From positions 1-46,154 of the IMG/VR virus record IMGVR_UViG_3300012931_000031: a stretch of 46,154 nucleotides of DNA; one strand, 5' to 3'. The translations under genes were made by a program, and so were the position numbers. Numbering within the stretch: the first letter of the stretch is position 1; every line of letters begins with the position of its first letter. Source of the stretch: a virus. The notes below the pieces were generated by a model. It made no database searches. It was not told the origin of the DNA and was given only the letters and a program-made list of their open reading frames with translations. Positions 20,624 through 31,205 of this stretch are shown here, one piece after another.

Positions 20624-23279
20624 TCTGTTATTAATATTTTGTCTGTCAGCAAACGGGCAGGAATCTCAAATGTACACCGTTAATGATTTTAGTGGTGGTA
20701 TGCAGATATATAAAGATTCGTCTATGCTAAATCCTAACGAGGCATTGGACATATATAATCTGATGTTTGATAATGCCGGTAGTTTGACTAAGCGGCATGG
20801 CATTAATTATTGGTCGATTAATCAATGCCCATCGGGGGAGACATTGAAGACTATTTACTATCTTAATACTACTACTGGCAAGAGTGTGTTTTTGGCGGCA
20901 ACACAGAAGTATATTTATAAAAACACAACTATAGATTCATCTCTTGGATGGACAAATAAACTTGGGTACAATAAAGGTACTGTAAAAATTTATCACGATG
21001 ACAGTTTGGTGTATGGTACTAATACGTGGTGGTTGGTAGGTATAAAAGAGGGTGATTCGCTTGTTATTGGTGATTCTACTTATGGTGTACATACAATAAA
21101 AGCTGATACTTGTTTCTCTATTGGTAGAACATTTAATGTTGCATCCGATTCTGGATTAAGTTATAAAATAACCAGAACTCTTGTTGGGGAACCATATATA
21201 ACTTCATGGAATAACAAAACATATATAGCCGATAAACATAGTCCAGCATTTGTTGTTGATGATTCCAGTTTGGTATGGTTAAATTTGGTAGATAGTGGAA
21301 TTGTCGATTGGCGGGAGATACAAGATACAGTTTGGTATGATACCGTTGGTAAAATTGAATATTATGGTTATTATAATTATAACAGCGAACATAATAGATA
21401 TGGATGGTTTTTTGAAAGGTCTATATATATAGATGATGGTAATATATATGATACTATAGCAACACTATTAAACCAAGACTGGATTCATCATAACGAAACA
21501 TTTATTGCGAGAAATGATTCTATATATTATTATCAAAATGCTTCGGACACCATGTATGATGTGGTTGCTATGTGGCAAGATACTACTGGTTCTTATACTG
21601 GTTTCAGATATTTGGCTAAATATTCAACTTATGATTCATGTGTTAGTATTAGAAATTCTTTTTATTTTAAAACAACCGATTCTTTACGTTTTGATACCTT
21701 ATTTGTTCATCTTGCTTATAACCAAAATCCCAATAATTATCCAACTACTTTTTATGAAAGAAGCCCTATACATTGTTATATTACGCATAAAGTTCCACAA
21801 TCAAATTATTACGCAACTCGTGAGATGTTATCAGCCGTTGATGATGAAGATCATCAAATTTTGTGCCAAACTTGGGGACAAGAGGGTACAAGAATATATG
21901 GGGGAAATTATAGTGATACTTCTGCACGGATTTGGACTCCGGCTATTATAGATTCTACATATTCATCATTTAACGATACATCAAAATATTTAGATCAAGA
22001 TGAATATTCCGGTTATTATATTGTTCCTTGTAGAAATGCTAATAGATATTTGAAGATAGAATCAAATAGTTATAATACTTATAAATTTTCTGATAATGAT
22101 ACTGGTTTAGTCACAAGTGATTCCGTTATTAATTTACATGATAGATATTATATATTTGAATCAATTCCGTATAATAATACTTGTCCAGATAGTATAGAAT
22201 CATCAAGATTAGATAATATATATTTCCACAAAAATATATTATTTGCTACTGGTTATGAATTATATAAAGGTGACACGGTAGAATCTGGCACAATCTATAA
22301 TTCAGAGGTTGGATTACCAAACAAAGGGACTACATTTAATGGTTTTAATCTTACACTAAATGCAGAAGACAGGCCAACTGCCATGTTTACCCTAAATGAT
22401 TATTTGATCTTGGCTTCGAGTAATAAGATATTTTCGTTAAGTGGTAATCCGCCTTCGGTAGATAATAACGGCGTTCTTATCGAGGTGATAAATGGTGTCG
22501 GCATACATAATAAATATGCCTATGCCACGAGAGACAAAAATTACGCATATATCTATGACGATAATAGATTCTATAAATTCAATGGCGGGTCTCTTTTGGA
22601 TATATCCGAGGGAATTTATCCACTTGTTAAAAAGTATGCCGGGGCAAACGGTTATCGTATATTCTATTATGATAACAATGTATATTTTAGTTCGGTAGAT
22701 TCTAATATGACATTTGTTTATAACGAACCGCTAACGGCGTTTAGCAGGATGTCTGTCGGTTTTGATATTGCCAATACTCAACAAAGTATATTGAGTCGTG
22801 GTTATATGTTATTTCTTAATAACATAACAGACCCACGCCGGATTTTCAAATATCCCAATAGTATTTATATGGATAAGATTTCCCCTACCGTTACAGATAC
22901 ATTTGATATAACGTATGAGACTGGATGGATTGACTTCGGGAATATCACTAATCGCAAAAGATTATTCAATACATGGAACCTTATCACCAAAGAAGCGTCA
23001 TCGGCCAAAGTATATTTAAAATATTATATAGATTTCAATTCCGATGTTTATTGCACAGATTCTATATATACTCCATCATTGTATTTTTATGAGAACATGA
23101 AGACAATTAATAGATTCAAGTTTCCGATAAAGACTAAATGCGATTTGATGAAGTTGAAAGTAGAAAGTGGCATACCGGGAAACATTGCCATTGGCCGTTT
23201 CTCGATAGAGTTTGGTGTGATCAATAAAGAGAATGGCATAGAAAATTTATATAACGGTGGTAGTGGAGTAGAACCATGA
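20598..23279 (+). CDS. Tail nozzle/stopper-like protein with signal peptide
   Basis: 893 residues from GTG 20598. Residues 1-20 form a Sec-type signal peptide (basic start, hydrophobic core, A-N-G end). From residue ~25 the conserved opening of phage tail tubular/nozzle-type proteins begins: V-N-D-F-S-G-G-M, then L-N-P-N-E-A-L-D-I-Y-N-L-M-F-D and G-S-L-T-K-R-H-G. Family members normally start there, so the leader is an addition. The rest is beta-rich with many Tyr, Asp, Ser and Thr. It would form the tail tube or plug. Confidence 0.7.
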   Translation: MQKLLIACNLLLIFCLSANGQESQMYTVNDFSGGMQIYKDSSMLNPNEALDIYNLMFDNAGSLTKRHGINYWSINQCPSGETLKTIYYLNTTTGKSVFLAATQKYIYKNTTIDSSLGWTNKLGYNKGTVKIYHDDSLVYGTNTWWLVGIKEGDSLVIGDSTYGVHTIKADTCFSIGRTFNVASDSGLSYKITRTLVGEPYITSWNNKTYIADKHSPAFVVDDSSLVWLNLVDSGIVDWREIQDTVWYDTVGKIEYYGYYNYNSEHNRYGWFFERSIYIDDGNIYDTIATLLNQDWIHHNETFIARNDSIYYYQNASDTMYDVVAMWQDTTGSYTGFRYLAKYSTYDSCVSIRNSFYFKTTDSLRFDTLFVHLAYNQNPNNYPTTFYERSPIHCYITHKVPQSNYYATREMLSAVDDEDHQILCQTWGQEGTRIYGGNYSDTSARIWTPAIIDSTYSSFNDTSKYLDQDEYSGYYIVPCRNANRYLKIESNSYNTYKFSDNDTGLVTSDSVINLHDRYYIFESIPYNNTCPDSIESSRLDNIYFHKNILFATGYELYKGDTVESGTIYNSEVGLPNKGTTFNGFNLTLNAEDRPTAMFTLNDYLILASSNKIFSLSGNPPSVDNNGVLIEVINGVGIHNKYAYATRDKNYAYIYDDNRFYKFNGGSLLDISEGIYPLVKKYAGANGYRIFYYDNNVYFSSVDSNMTFVYNEPLTAFSRMSVGFDIANTQQSILSRGYMLFLNNITDPRRIFKYPNSIYMDKISPTVTDTFDITYETGWIDFGNITNRKRLFNTWNLITKEASSAKVYLKYYIDFNSDVYCTDSIYTPSLYFYENMKTINRFKFPIKTKCDLMKLKVESGIPGNIAIGRFSIEFGVINKENGIENLYNGGSGVEP

Positions 23280-23485
23280 CAAGATTATTCAAAGCAATAA
23301 TTATTTTATTCATTTGTCTTTTGGCTGTTAATACGGTTCCGGCAGATACATCTATATCTGGCTTGTCTAACCGCAAATTGGCCGTTGATGAATATGATAA
23401 AAATGAGGAACAACTATATCGTGATGATATGGCCAAGAAGATACAAAACATTGAAAAGCGTTTGTCCGCACTGGAGGCGCAATAA
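23276..23485 (+). CDS. Small exported coiled-coil protein
   Basis: 69 residues: signal peptide (T-R-L-F-K then hydrophobic, V-P-A cleavage region) and a C-terminal coiled coil (M-A-K-K-I-Q-N-I-E-K-R-L-S-A-L). Overlaps the genes on both sides (ATGA at the start, one base at the end). Possibly a small periplasmic or virion accessory. Function unknown. Confidence 0.6.
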   Translation: MTRLFKAIIILFICLLAVNTVPADTSISGLSNRKLAVDEYDKNEEQLYRDDMAKKIQNIEKRLSALEAQ

Positions 23486-24060
23486 TGCCAACTATAGCCG
23501 AAGTATTTAAACAGGTTTATGGTGATAGGTTGGGTTATAGCCAATCTTATATCAACAATCTATACAATACGGGAGCAAATACTATAAATAGAGAGGCTGC
23601 CTCGGCAATTAAGTCGTCTGCCGCTAATCTTAGTTCGAGGGGATTCTATAGCAATCGTCCAGTTGCCGGTGCAATCGGGCAGATAAATGCACAGAAGGTT
23701 CAATCATTGGCTGACTTATCAACAAGTATAAGTAACAAGTCTCAAGAATATGCTCAAAGTCAACAATCATCGTTGTTTAATGCTTCGTCTGAAGAGGCAT
23801 TGGCCGGGCAACAACAGGAATATACTCTAAAGAACATGAGTGTTCAACAACAGTATGAGTTGGCGCAAATGGCACAACAGTTCCAGTATGACAAAGATTT
23901 AACCAAATTGAGAGCTAAGTTAGAAAGTAAGGGTTGGGGGAGTTTATTGGGTACTATTGTAGGTGGTGTTATTGGTACTGCGGTTCCGGGAATAGGTACA
24001 GCACTTGGGGGGGTTGTTGGCAATTTGATAGGTGGTAATAGTGGAGAGGGCGAAGGTTAG
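23485..24060 (+). CDS. Internal (ejection) virion protein, small
   Basis: 191 residues. Gln/Ala/Ser-rich helical body (Q-Q-Q-E-Y, M-A-Q-Q-F-Q) and a C-terminal Gly-zipper hydrophobic hairpin (about 155-185, repeats of G-x3-G). This resembles the smallest of the three podovirus internal core proteins, which insert into the host envelope during DNA ejection. First of three consecutive candidates. No signal peptide. Confidence 0.6.
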   Translation: MPTIAEVFKQVYGDRLGYSQSYINNLYNTGANTINREAASAIKSSAANLSSRGFYSNRPVAGAIGQINAQKVQSLADLSTSISNKSQEYAQSQQSSLFNASSEEALAGQQQEYTLKNMSVQQQYELAQMAQQFQYDKDLTKLRAKLESKGWGSLLGTIVGGVIGTAVPGIGTALGGVVGNLIGGNSGEGEG

Positions 24061-24069
24061 GAGAATATT

Positions 24070-25035
24070 ATGGGATTCACTAATGATTTCGTCAGAGGCG
24101 CACAAGAATCTTTTCCACAAGGTTATCAAACCGGTTCTGATTATCGTAACAGGATGATTCAACTGGAATATCAGCGTGGTCTGGAAAAACAGGCACAGGC
24201 CAATGCCGATAGGGAATTTGAACTCCAGAATAAAGAATTTGCATTGACACAGAAAACGACCGAACTTTCCAATAAGGAACTGGAGGCCAAAAACAAGCGT
24301 CTTGAGGAATTGAATAAAACCCAACAGGAAATATTCAGTGCTATGGGTCAATTAGAAGATGTTGAAAATGGATTAAAGTTTAAGGCAAAAGTTGGCGGTT
24401 TAAAATATAAGACCGGTGGATTAAAGGGCGGAGAATCACGTAAACATGATGTAACTATTGAAGAGTTACCACAGGCCGAAGCATTGAAACGTAAGATACT
24501 TGGTTTACAAGGGAAACTTGAGATACAAAAAGGCACAGCGTTGACACCACTTGAAGAGGAAGAGAAAAGAGCGCAGATAGAATCAGAGAAAGCGCAAGCC
24601 GGATATTATCGTTCTCAAGGATTAAAGGCGGTTACACCCAAAGAACCAGTTTATCCAGTCGAAGTTGACGGACAGATTATCGGGTTAAGTGGTAAGGATT
24701 TCATTGAATATAAGAAACAGTTGGCAACACAATATGACCTAACTTCTAAGGATATGGATACTATTATCGACCTAATGAAAAGTAATCCGGCTTATGAATA
24801 CGACAAGGATCGTGGTGGTTTTGGAGCAGAAGGATTCGAGTTCAACCGTGAATTTGATAAAACCGTTAAACAATATATGCCGCAGAAGTCTCTTAATAGA
24901 CAAACAGAGGAAACTCCGGCTGATACTGTGCAAACTGATAACAGACAAACAGAGGAAACTCCGGCTGATACTGTGCAAACCGAGTATGATAAATTAATCG
25001 AGTCTAACCCAGGTTGGGGTGCTAATGCCAAGTAA
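24070..25035 (+). CDS. Internal virion protein, coiled coil
   Basis: 321 residues. Long coiled coil (about 30-100, many Glu, Gln, Lys, Leu), then mixed regions, ending with a duplicated 15-residue unit R-Q-T-E-E-T-P-A-D-T-V-Q-T. Second of the presumed ejection-protein trio. Its end overlaps the next gene by 11 nt. Confidence 0.55.
   Translation: MGFTNDFVRGAQESFPQGYQTGSDYRNRMIQLEYQRGLEKQAQANADREFELQNKEFALTQKTTELSNKELEAKNKRLEELNKTQQEIFSAMGQLEDVENGLKFKAKVGGLKYKTGGLKGGESRKHDVTIEELPQAEALKRKILGLQGKLEIQKGTALTPLEEEEKRAQIESEKAQAGYYRSQGLKAVTPKEPVYPVEVDGQIIGLSGKDFIEYKKQLATQYDLTSKDMDTIIDLMKSNPAYEYDKDRGGFGAEGFEFNREFDKTVKQYMPQKSLNRQTEETPADTVQTDNRQTEETPADTVQTEYDKLIESNPGWGANAK
24898..24980 (+). repeat. 45-bp in-frame tandem duplication
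   Basis: Two near-identical copies, period 45 bp, of the stretch encoding R-Q-T-E-E-T-P-A-D-T-V-Q-T, at the 3' end of the preceding gene. Recent slippage duplication. Confidence 0.8.
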
Positions 25036-28000
25036 TGATGCTAAAAGATTACTTGTTTGGGTATCGCAACATCCAGAAGATGCTGAAAAGTTCAACTGGG
25101 TTAACATTGCTAAAGATGAACCAGACTTGAATATCAATCAGATAGCGGATGATTTGGGGTTTGCTCATTTATCGCCGTTGGGTAAAGATATACAACGTAA
25201 ATATAGTGAATACGAAAAAGAGTTAAGTCAATATCCAGAATCAGATCAGTATTTGAATCCCAAAGTATCTATGGGAGTTGATGAACCGAGTGCAACTCCA
25301 TCTTTCGGGAGACCTGATTTTTCTGATATTGGTGCTGGTGGGCGTGCTTATAAAGCATTAACCCAAGAAACCGGGATGTCTGAATTTGAATTAGATAAAT
25401 ATCTTAACAAAAATGTTAAGAGAAAAGTTCAAGCATTCGGTGGTGGTGTAGCAAGTGGCATGACTTTCGGTTGGGCTAAAGATAAAGAAGTTGCAGAAGC
25501 ATACCCCTTTATTGAGGGTATGGGGGATGTTGTTGGGACATTATTACCCATAAGCGGTATTGCTGGCGGTGTTAAGGTTGGCATGGGAGCGGTTAAGATC
25601 GGTCTCAAGGTTGGCGAAAGTGCGTTAAAGGCCATTGGCAAAACTGCCTTAGCTGAAGGCGTATCTGGCGGTGTTTATTCTGGGCTTAAACAAACAATCA
25701 AGGGTGAATTTGACCCTACGGCAATAGCAACAGAAGCGGTTACGTGGGCTGGTTTGGGTGCAGGTTTCAAGGGTTTAGGTAAGATTGTTTCCAAACTTAA
25801 AGATGCCAGAACTGTAACCAGACAGGCAAAAGTTCTAAAAGAAGAAATAGAATCTTATGGTGGTGTTAAGAAACCACTTGATGAATACAGAAAGTTTATA
25901 CAGGGCGGCGGTAAGTTTGAGAATAAGTCTGCCGATGTATATCCCGAATCGGTTACAAGTAAAGCCGGTCTCAAACAACAATTAGTAGAAGAATCTACGG
26001 CGGCAGAATTAGAGTCTAAAAAGGCATTAGGTTTAAAACAAAAAGGTATGCCCCAAGATGTTACTATACCATCTAAGACCGATGATGAATTGCGTGTCGC
26101 TCGGACTGCCATGCGTGAGCAACTGATGGACAATGTTTCTACTATTGAAGATGAGATAGAAGGTTTATCCAATCGTTTACGGCAGAATATAACTACTGAT
26201 GAATCCCAAGTTATTGGTAAACAAATAGAGAATCTGTCCGGCAAATTAGATACAATAGACCCAGCCGGTATATATCGTAAACCTTCCAAGTTATCATCGG
26301 AAGCCGGTTTCGCCTCATTCCCTTCGCTGGATGATTTGCGCCAAGTTAGAGACCGTGCCATTAAGGGAGCCAACAAAATCGACCCGTTTGGTATGCCGGG
26401 AGATAAAATAGTCTATCATCCTATCGGTGAGAAGTTCACTAATATGCTCGAAAAGAGTTATGCGTTTGGCCGTGCTATTGAAGGCAGAATAGGGGTTATT
26501 TCCGATACTATCAAACGTCCAAGTAGGGTATTACCATCTGGTAGAAAAAAGATAGAATTGGCTGCCGAGACTTGGATGGAGAGATATGAAAAAGGATTAC
26601 CGCAGGAAACGCCGGAGTTACAGGAACTTGCCGACAAATTCAAAGAGATAACGGGAATACCAGTTCCGATTGCTCAACAATTAGATGTTAAGGTTAGCCA
26701 TCAGATAACTAAAACTGGTAAACGTGGTGGGACAATAACTAAAACTATTGTGAAAGAGTTCCAACCCAGAGAGAATTATGTCCCCCATTATGCGACACAT
26801 GATGGATATATAACAATGGTATCGCAAACTGGTAAAGTTTGGGATGCTCTTATTCAGAAATTAAAAGATGATGGTAAATATTTCAAGGGTATAGAAGAAT
26901 ATATTAGAAGCAACGCCGACAAAGGCAGAATTATAATAGAAAAATCCGGTTCTCTTGAAAAGGAGAGGACGTTGGATTTGCCTCTTTGGGTTATAGTCGA
27001 TGGTAAAAGGGTTAATATAATAGAAACTAATCCATATAACATTATCAAAAAGTATGGGGACAATGTTTCTAAGCGTCTTGGTATAATAAGTCAATTCGGT
27101 CAAGATGATAAGGTTATTAAGCAGATATTAAAAGATTCTTATGACGATATGTATGTCCACGACAAAATCAAAGATATGTGGGGTTTTATGAATGACGTGG
27201 ACAAAAGATATTATAATAATGGATTTATGCGTATATTCAGGCCATTAGAGGCTTTGGTGATGGCTGGACAATTATCCGGTGCGACCGTTTCTAACATATT
27301 CGGGTTTGTACCAAGCGCTATGAAATATAGATTGATAGATACTATAAAGGGTATGACCGATGTTATGACCGCCAAACTTGGTAATATACCAGCCGCCGAA
27401 AGAATAAAAATTCTACGTATGGATGATGCTTTTGGGCGTGATATGTTTACCAATCTGGCAATGACTGAAGGTATTACTGGTGCAACAAGTAAGATTACCC
27501 ACGCTACGTTTAAAGTGTCCGGGATGTCGTTGGTAAATAGGGCTATTAATAAAGCGGCTTCTGGTGCGGCCATCCGGTCTTTTGAACATGGACTTGAGAT
27601 AATTAGACGTGGTGATGATAACTTATTCAAGAAAATATACGGTGGAGATTCGGCTACATACATACGCCAGTTCAAACGTGATTATCGTTTTACGGATGCA
27701 GATATATCAGATATGTTGAAAAACGGTATATCAAAAGAGCAACGGGCTATTATAGTGCAAAAGGCTCCGGCTTTGACAAATGCTTATGGTGAAAGTGTTG
27801 CTAATAGACCACTCTGGATGAGACACCCAATATCGCAAAGGGTGTTTGCTTATACATCGTTCCCCAGAGCTATGGGGAATATCGCTAAATACGCAACGGT
27901 AGAAGCGGCGCATGGTAACGTAGTGCCTTTGGCTAAATGGCTTGGTGGTAGTTTAGCGGCAGGCGAGGGGATTATATGGTTAAAGAATTATCTTAAGAAT

Positions 28001-28402
28001 AAAGAACGCCAAGACAAGAATATATACGCCAGATTATTTAATGATATGTTGGCGGCGGCCAGTTTCGGCGTAATGGGAGAAATAGGGCAGAGTTTATATT
28101 ATGATGTTTCTTCTGGAGTTAAACCGGGTGAAGCGGTTACTAATATTATGACCGATATGCCGGTATTAAATGGATTGGCGGAAGATTTTACTTCTGCTTT
28201 GGAGTCCATACAGAAGAAATCATTTGTACCATTTGCACGGAATAAGGTTAAGAACCTTCCGGCTGCACGTATAGCCAGAGGAATGGCAATAAGAATACTC
28301 GATCCCCATGAGGCTAAACGTGAACGCAAATATGGTTTGAAAGTGAAGAAGTATAAGAAATATGATTTGTGGAATACAAAAGAAGCATTAATTTTAGAGT
28401 AG
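25025..28402 (+). CDS. Large internal / ejection protein
   Basis: About 1125 residues from ATG 25025 (GTG 25019 is also possible). Gly-rich hydrophobic region at about 145-230 (repeated G-G-V and G-M-G) suggests membrane insertion; most of the rest is helical. Position third in the trio and length match the largest podovirus ejection proteins, such as T7 gp16-like ones. No lysozyme (E-x8-D-x5-T) signature is evident near the N-terminus. It probably helps form the trans-envelope conduit. Assignment by position, size and composition. Confidence 0.6.
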   Translation: MPSNDAKRLLVWVSQHPEDAEKFNWVNIAKDEPDLNINQIADDLGFAHLSPLGKDIQRKYSEYEKELSQYPESDQYLNPKVSMGVDEPSATPSFGRPDFSDIGAGGRAYKALTQETGMSEFELDKYLNKNVKRKVQAFGGGVASGMTFGWAKDKEVAEAYPFIEGMGDVVGTLLPISGIAGGVKVGMGAVKIGLKVGESALKAIGKTALAEGVSGGVYSGLKQTIKGEFDPTAIATEAVTWAGLGAGFKGLGKIVSKLKDARTVTRQAKVLKEEIESYGGVKKPLDEYRKFIQGGGKFENKSADVYPESVTSKAGLKQQLVEESTAAELESKKALGLKQKGMPQDVTIPSKTDDELRVARTAMREQLMDNVSTIEDEIEGLSNRLRQNITTDESQVIGKQIENLSGKLDTIDPAGIYRKPSKLSSEAGFASFPSLDDLRQVRDRAIKGANKIDPFGMPGDKIVYHPIGEKFTNMLEKSYAFGRAIEGRIGVISDTIKRPSRVLPSGRKKIELAAETWMERYEKGLPQETPELQELADKFKEITGIPVPIAQQLDVKVSHQITKTGKRGGTITKTIVKEFQPRENYVPHYATHDGYITMVSQTGKVWDALIQKLKDDGKYFKGIEEYIRSNADKGRIIIEKSGSLEKERTLDLPLWVIVDGKRVNIIETNPYNIIKKYGDNVSKRLGIISQFGQDDKVIKQILKDSYDDMYVHDKIKDMWGFMNDVDKRYYNNGFMRIFRPLEALVMAGQLSGATVSNIFGFVPSAMKYRLIDTIKGMTDVMTAKLGNIPAAERIKILRMDDAFGRDMFTNLAMTEGITGATSKITHATFKVSGMSLVNRAINKAASGAAIRSFEHGLEIIRRGDDNLFKKIYGGDSATYIRQFKRDYRFTDADISDMLKNGISKEQRAIIVQKAPALTNAYGESVANRPLWMRHPISQRVFAYTSFPRAMGNIAKYATVEAAHGNVVPLAKWLGGSLAAGEGIIWLKNYLKNKERQDKNIYARLFNDMLAAASFGVMGEIGQSLYYDVSSGVKPGEAVTNIMTDMPVLNGLAEDFTSALESIQKKSFVPFARNKVKNLPAARIARGMAIRILDPHEAKRERKYGLKVKKYKKYDLWNTKEALILE

Positions 28403-28414
28403 GGCGGCGGCGAT

Positions 28415-28675
28415 ATGACAGTAAATGATTTCGGCAAATTCAACTGGTCGGGTATAATCATCTCTGTATTATTGGTGATTGTTACGGCGGCTGTGACTTA
28501 CGGGATAACGGTCAATGGTAATTTGGCTGATACAAATCAAAAGATAGCGGATGCTAATGTATCTGTGGCTGTCTTGGGGACACAACAAATTAATACCCAA
28601 AGGGATGTGGATAGAATTTGTGGTTTACTGGAACAACTAATTGATAAGTTGCCGGAGACAAAGGAGACGAGATAG
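28415..28675 (+). CDS. Small membrane protein (holin or spanin candidate)
   Basis: 86 residues: one transmembrane helix (about 12-35) and a polar, helical C-terminal part. The N-in, C-out single-pass plan with a coiled-coil-like tail fits an inner-membrane spanin or a pinholin-type protein. Followed at once by another tiny membrane peptide. Assignment tentative. Confidence 0.5.
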   Translation: MTVNDFGKFNWSGIIISVLLVIVTAAVTYGITVNGNLADTNQKIADANVSVAVLGTQQINTQRDVDRICGLLEQLIDKLPETKETR

Positions 28676-28765
28676 ATGTTTTTTCTGTATTGGTGTATAA
28701 TCGGAATGATATTTATTGTAGTATTAGATAGAATGTTTACGATTAAAAAAGGAGAGATGGATTGA
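28676..28765 (+). CDS. 29-residue membrane microprotein
   Basis: One hydrophobic helix (about 2-20) then M-F-T-I-K-K-G-E-M-D. The start is at the base after the previous stop, with AAGGAG nine bases upstream. Its last codons contain the AAAGGAG Shine-Dalgarno sequence of the next gene, whose TTG start overlaps this stop. Function unknown. Confidence 0.5.
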   Translation: MFFLYWCIIGMIFIVVLDRMFTIKKGEMD

Positions 28766-28992
28766 ATAAATTAACGGTTCAGCAAATTAATGAATTAAGT
28801 TTAAAGCCCCATGTTTGTTCGGCTTATGCACTTGGTAAACTTTATTCAAGCACGGGTACAAAGCAAGGTAAGATTGGGGCGTTACAATCCATGCAACGAA
28901 TCCCCAATATGCCAGAGTTTGCCGAATGTAGTGATGGTTTAAAAGAGATTGTCTTGGCGGATATTAACAGGTTGGGAAGCGCCAAAAAGTGA
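28762..28992 (+). CDS. Hypothetical helical protein
   Basis: 76 residues from TTG 28762, with AAAGGAGAG upstream. Begins N-K-L-T-V-Q-Q-I-N-E-L-S and is helical by composition. Overlaps the tailspike-like gene by 4 nt. Function unknown; perhaps a small tail accessory. Confidence 0.55.
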   Translation: MNKLTVQQINELSLKPHVCSAYALGKLYSSTGTKQGKIGALQSMQRIPNMPEFAECSDGLKEIVLADINRLGSAKK

Positions 28993-31193
28993 ATAAATTA
29001 ATCATCATAATCATTTGTCTATTATCATCGGCGCTATGGGCAAGCCATATAACCATTACGAGCTTGCCCTATACCACTACCAGAAGCGGCACGGCGAGTG
29101 AATACGATACTCTGTTTCTGGATGGGACTAAACTGTCGAGTGCAACGAATGGCATTATAATCCAGCATAATTATATCGTACTTAATCTTGGAACTGATAC
29201 TCTGGCGTTTGGTGCCGATTGCGGAAATGCTTATAATGGCATTACTTTTTACAATGGAGTACATGACATTATAATTTACAAAGGTTGGATTATTTACAGC
29301 CCGGACTCCATACATTGGGATGCTGCTTATGTTGATAATGCGAGTCTAAGTTATACTTATCCTCCCGCCAACAATAATAACGAATGTCTTGAAGTAACTG
29401 GCGGATATAATGTTTTACTTGATAGCTGTAATATGATTGTCGGTGGATGGAATGGGCAAATAATAAATTGGATTTCCGCAGCGGGTTATTATTGGCCTTA
29501 TCAATGGGAGATACGGGGGGGAAATTATTGGAATAATTGTACTGGTTTTTATGATCGCTGTGGTGGAACCGCAGTATCGTTTAATCTGTGGTCATACGAT
29601 ACAACGTCCTCTTATACCGTCAAAATACATGATATCGTAATGCACAATTCACCGCATATGGCTATGCGTATTTATCGCAAAGCACAAGTTTATGCTTGTT
29701 CTCTTAATCTCGATGTACAAAATGTGTTTTTTACATCGCCGTCCGGTAGTGTATGTAAAGGTCTTGGTAATGCTTTCGCCATCGGATTACAGTATGCCCG
29801 TCCGGGAGCTACTATCCACGATAATAAGATTACTGCCAGTAGAAATCATAATGGCGGACGTGGTATTGAAGTAAGCGGTATGGGGGGCGGTACTACCGAT
29901 AGTATGATTACGGTTTACAATAATTATGTGGTATCACATCAAGGGAATGATTATCCAGAAGAATATTTTTTTAGTGGGGGATCGGCTTTTAAATGGCGTA
30001 ATCCCGTTGAGTATGTTCATGTCTATAATAATACTTTCATAACTTATACAAAGGGTGAATGTTGTTTAACGCAGGATTGCAGAGATGCCGATACGATAAA
30101 ATGGGCTGATGGACGCTCTGCGTCTTTCTATAATTCGATTGGCAGTTTGTCGGAATATTCTGACTCCACTCCCTACGCTCCTGCAAATAGTATATTTGAG
30201 AATAATAATATTATATGCCTCGCTCTTGATAATCTGGCGGAGGCGTATGGCATGAGTTTTGAAACTATAGGTGCTGGTGATTCTACAGTCAAAACAAGCG
30301 ATTGGAGTTATAATAAAATACAATCAAATAGCGAGGGTATTAGATTTGGCGAATTTAATGGTTCAGGGAGTAATGTCATCCTTGTCGGCGATACGATTGT
30401 TGGCTTAGATTCCAGTTATCGGACAGGTGATTTTTATTCGGTTTATTTCTTTTCCTCTAATTGCACCTCAAATGTGATGCGGGATTTTGTATTTCAAGGG
30501 TTAGCAGAAGATAAAAGTGTTGGTTATAATTCTGGCGTATCTAATTGCGATGTTGCATTTGAACGAACCTTGCAAGTATTAGTAGTGGATAGTTTAAATT
30601 ATCCCTATCAGGGGGCAACCATAAGAATAACAAATGATTATGGACAAACAGTGGGTTACGATACATCGGATGCCAACGGTTTAACCGGTATAATGTGCAG
30701 GTATCATTGGGATGCGGCTTCTGGAGATTCTATCGGTTATAATCCCTTTGATATATTTGCATCTTATGGATTAGATTCTGCCTCATCGCTTAATTTTATA
30801 TTGAGTGATTCTATTTTTACCGACACTATCCAATTAATTCACACAACCGGAGAAATAGAAACATTATTAACTGTGACCATAACAGCAACCGATACATCTT
30901 ATAATTATGTTACAATCAGAGATACAATAGTGACTCAATATTGCGATGATCTTGATTCAATTTTTTATATGTTTTCTTCTAATAGCGGGCTTGCTTGGGA
31001 CACGACCGTTGTATTAAATCCAACAAATCCGCAAAGTCACCAATTTTCAAGTTTAAACCCCAGTACTCAATATCAGTTTAAGGTTAAGATATTTGGCTGT
31101 GGCACCAAATATGATGAAAGCAATACATTGGCAATAACAACTGAAGCCTCGACACCGTCAACCACTAAAAAATATGTAATGATCAAAAAATAA
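28989..31193 (+). CDS. Exported beta-helix tailspike-like protein
   Basis: 734 residues from GTG 28989. Signal peptide at 1-18 (M-N-K-L-I-I-I-I-I-C-L-L ... L-W-A-S). A large central region (about 60-500) has many short strand/turn motifs (N-N-N, I-H-D-N-K-I, V-Y-N-N-Y-V-V) typical of right-handed parallel beta-helices, as in tailspikes and pectate lyases. Next comes a carboxypeptidase-regulatory-like domain (about 530-610) and a fibronectin-III-like domain to the end. Expected role is binding or cutting a surface glycan. Confidence 0.68.
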   Translation: MNKLIIIIICLLSSALWASHITITSLPYTTTRSGTASEYDTLFLDGTKLSSATNGIIIQHNYIVLNLGTDTLAFGADCGNAYNGITFYNGVHDIIIYKGWIIYSPDSIHWDAAYVDNASLSYTYPPANNNNECLEVTGGYNVLLDSCNMIVGGWNGQIINWISAAGYYWPYQWEIRGGNYWNNCTGFYDRCGGTAVSFNLWSYDTTSSYTVKIHDIVMHNSPHMAMRIYRKAQVYACSLNLDVQNVFFTSPSGSVCKGLGNAFAIGLQYARPGATIHDNKITASRNHNGGRGIEVSGMGGGTTDSMITVYNNYVVSHQGNDYPEEYFFSGGSAFKWRNPVEYVHVYNNTFITYTKGECCLTQDCRDADTIKWADGRSASFYNSIGSLSEYSDSTPYAPANSIFENNNIICLALDNLAEAYGMSFETIGAGDSTVKTSDWSYNKIQSNSEGIRFGEFNGSGSNVILVGDTIVGLDSSYRTGDFYSVYFFSSNCTSNVMRDFVFQGLAEDKSVGYNSGVSNCDVAFERTLQVLVVDSLNYPYQGATIRITNDYGQTVGYDTSDANGLTGIMCRYHWDAASGDSIGYNPFDIFASYGLDSASSLNFILSDSIFTDTIQLIHTTGEIETLLTVTITATDTSYNYVTIRDTIVTQYCDDLDSIFYMFSSNSGLAWDTTVVLNPTNPQSHQFSSLNPSTQYQFKVKIFGCGTKYDESNTLAITTEASTPSTTKKYVMIKK

Positions 31194-31205
31194 AGAGGAG
31201 ATAAA

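Noticed and set aside
25025-28402. Lysozyme or transglycosylase domain in the large internal protein
   Set aside because: No clear catalytic Glu motif could be identified; only the ejection-protein layout is supported.
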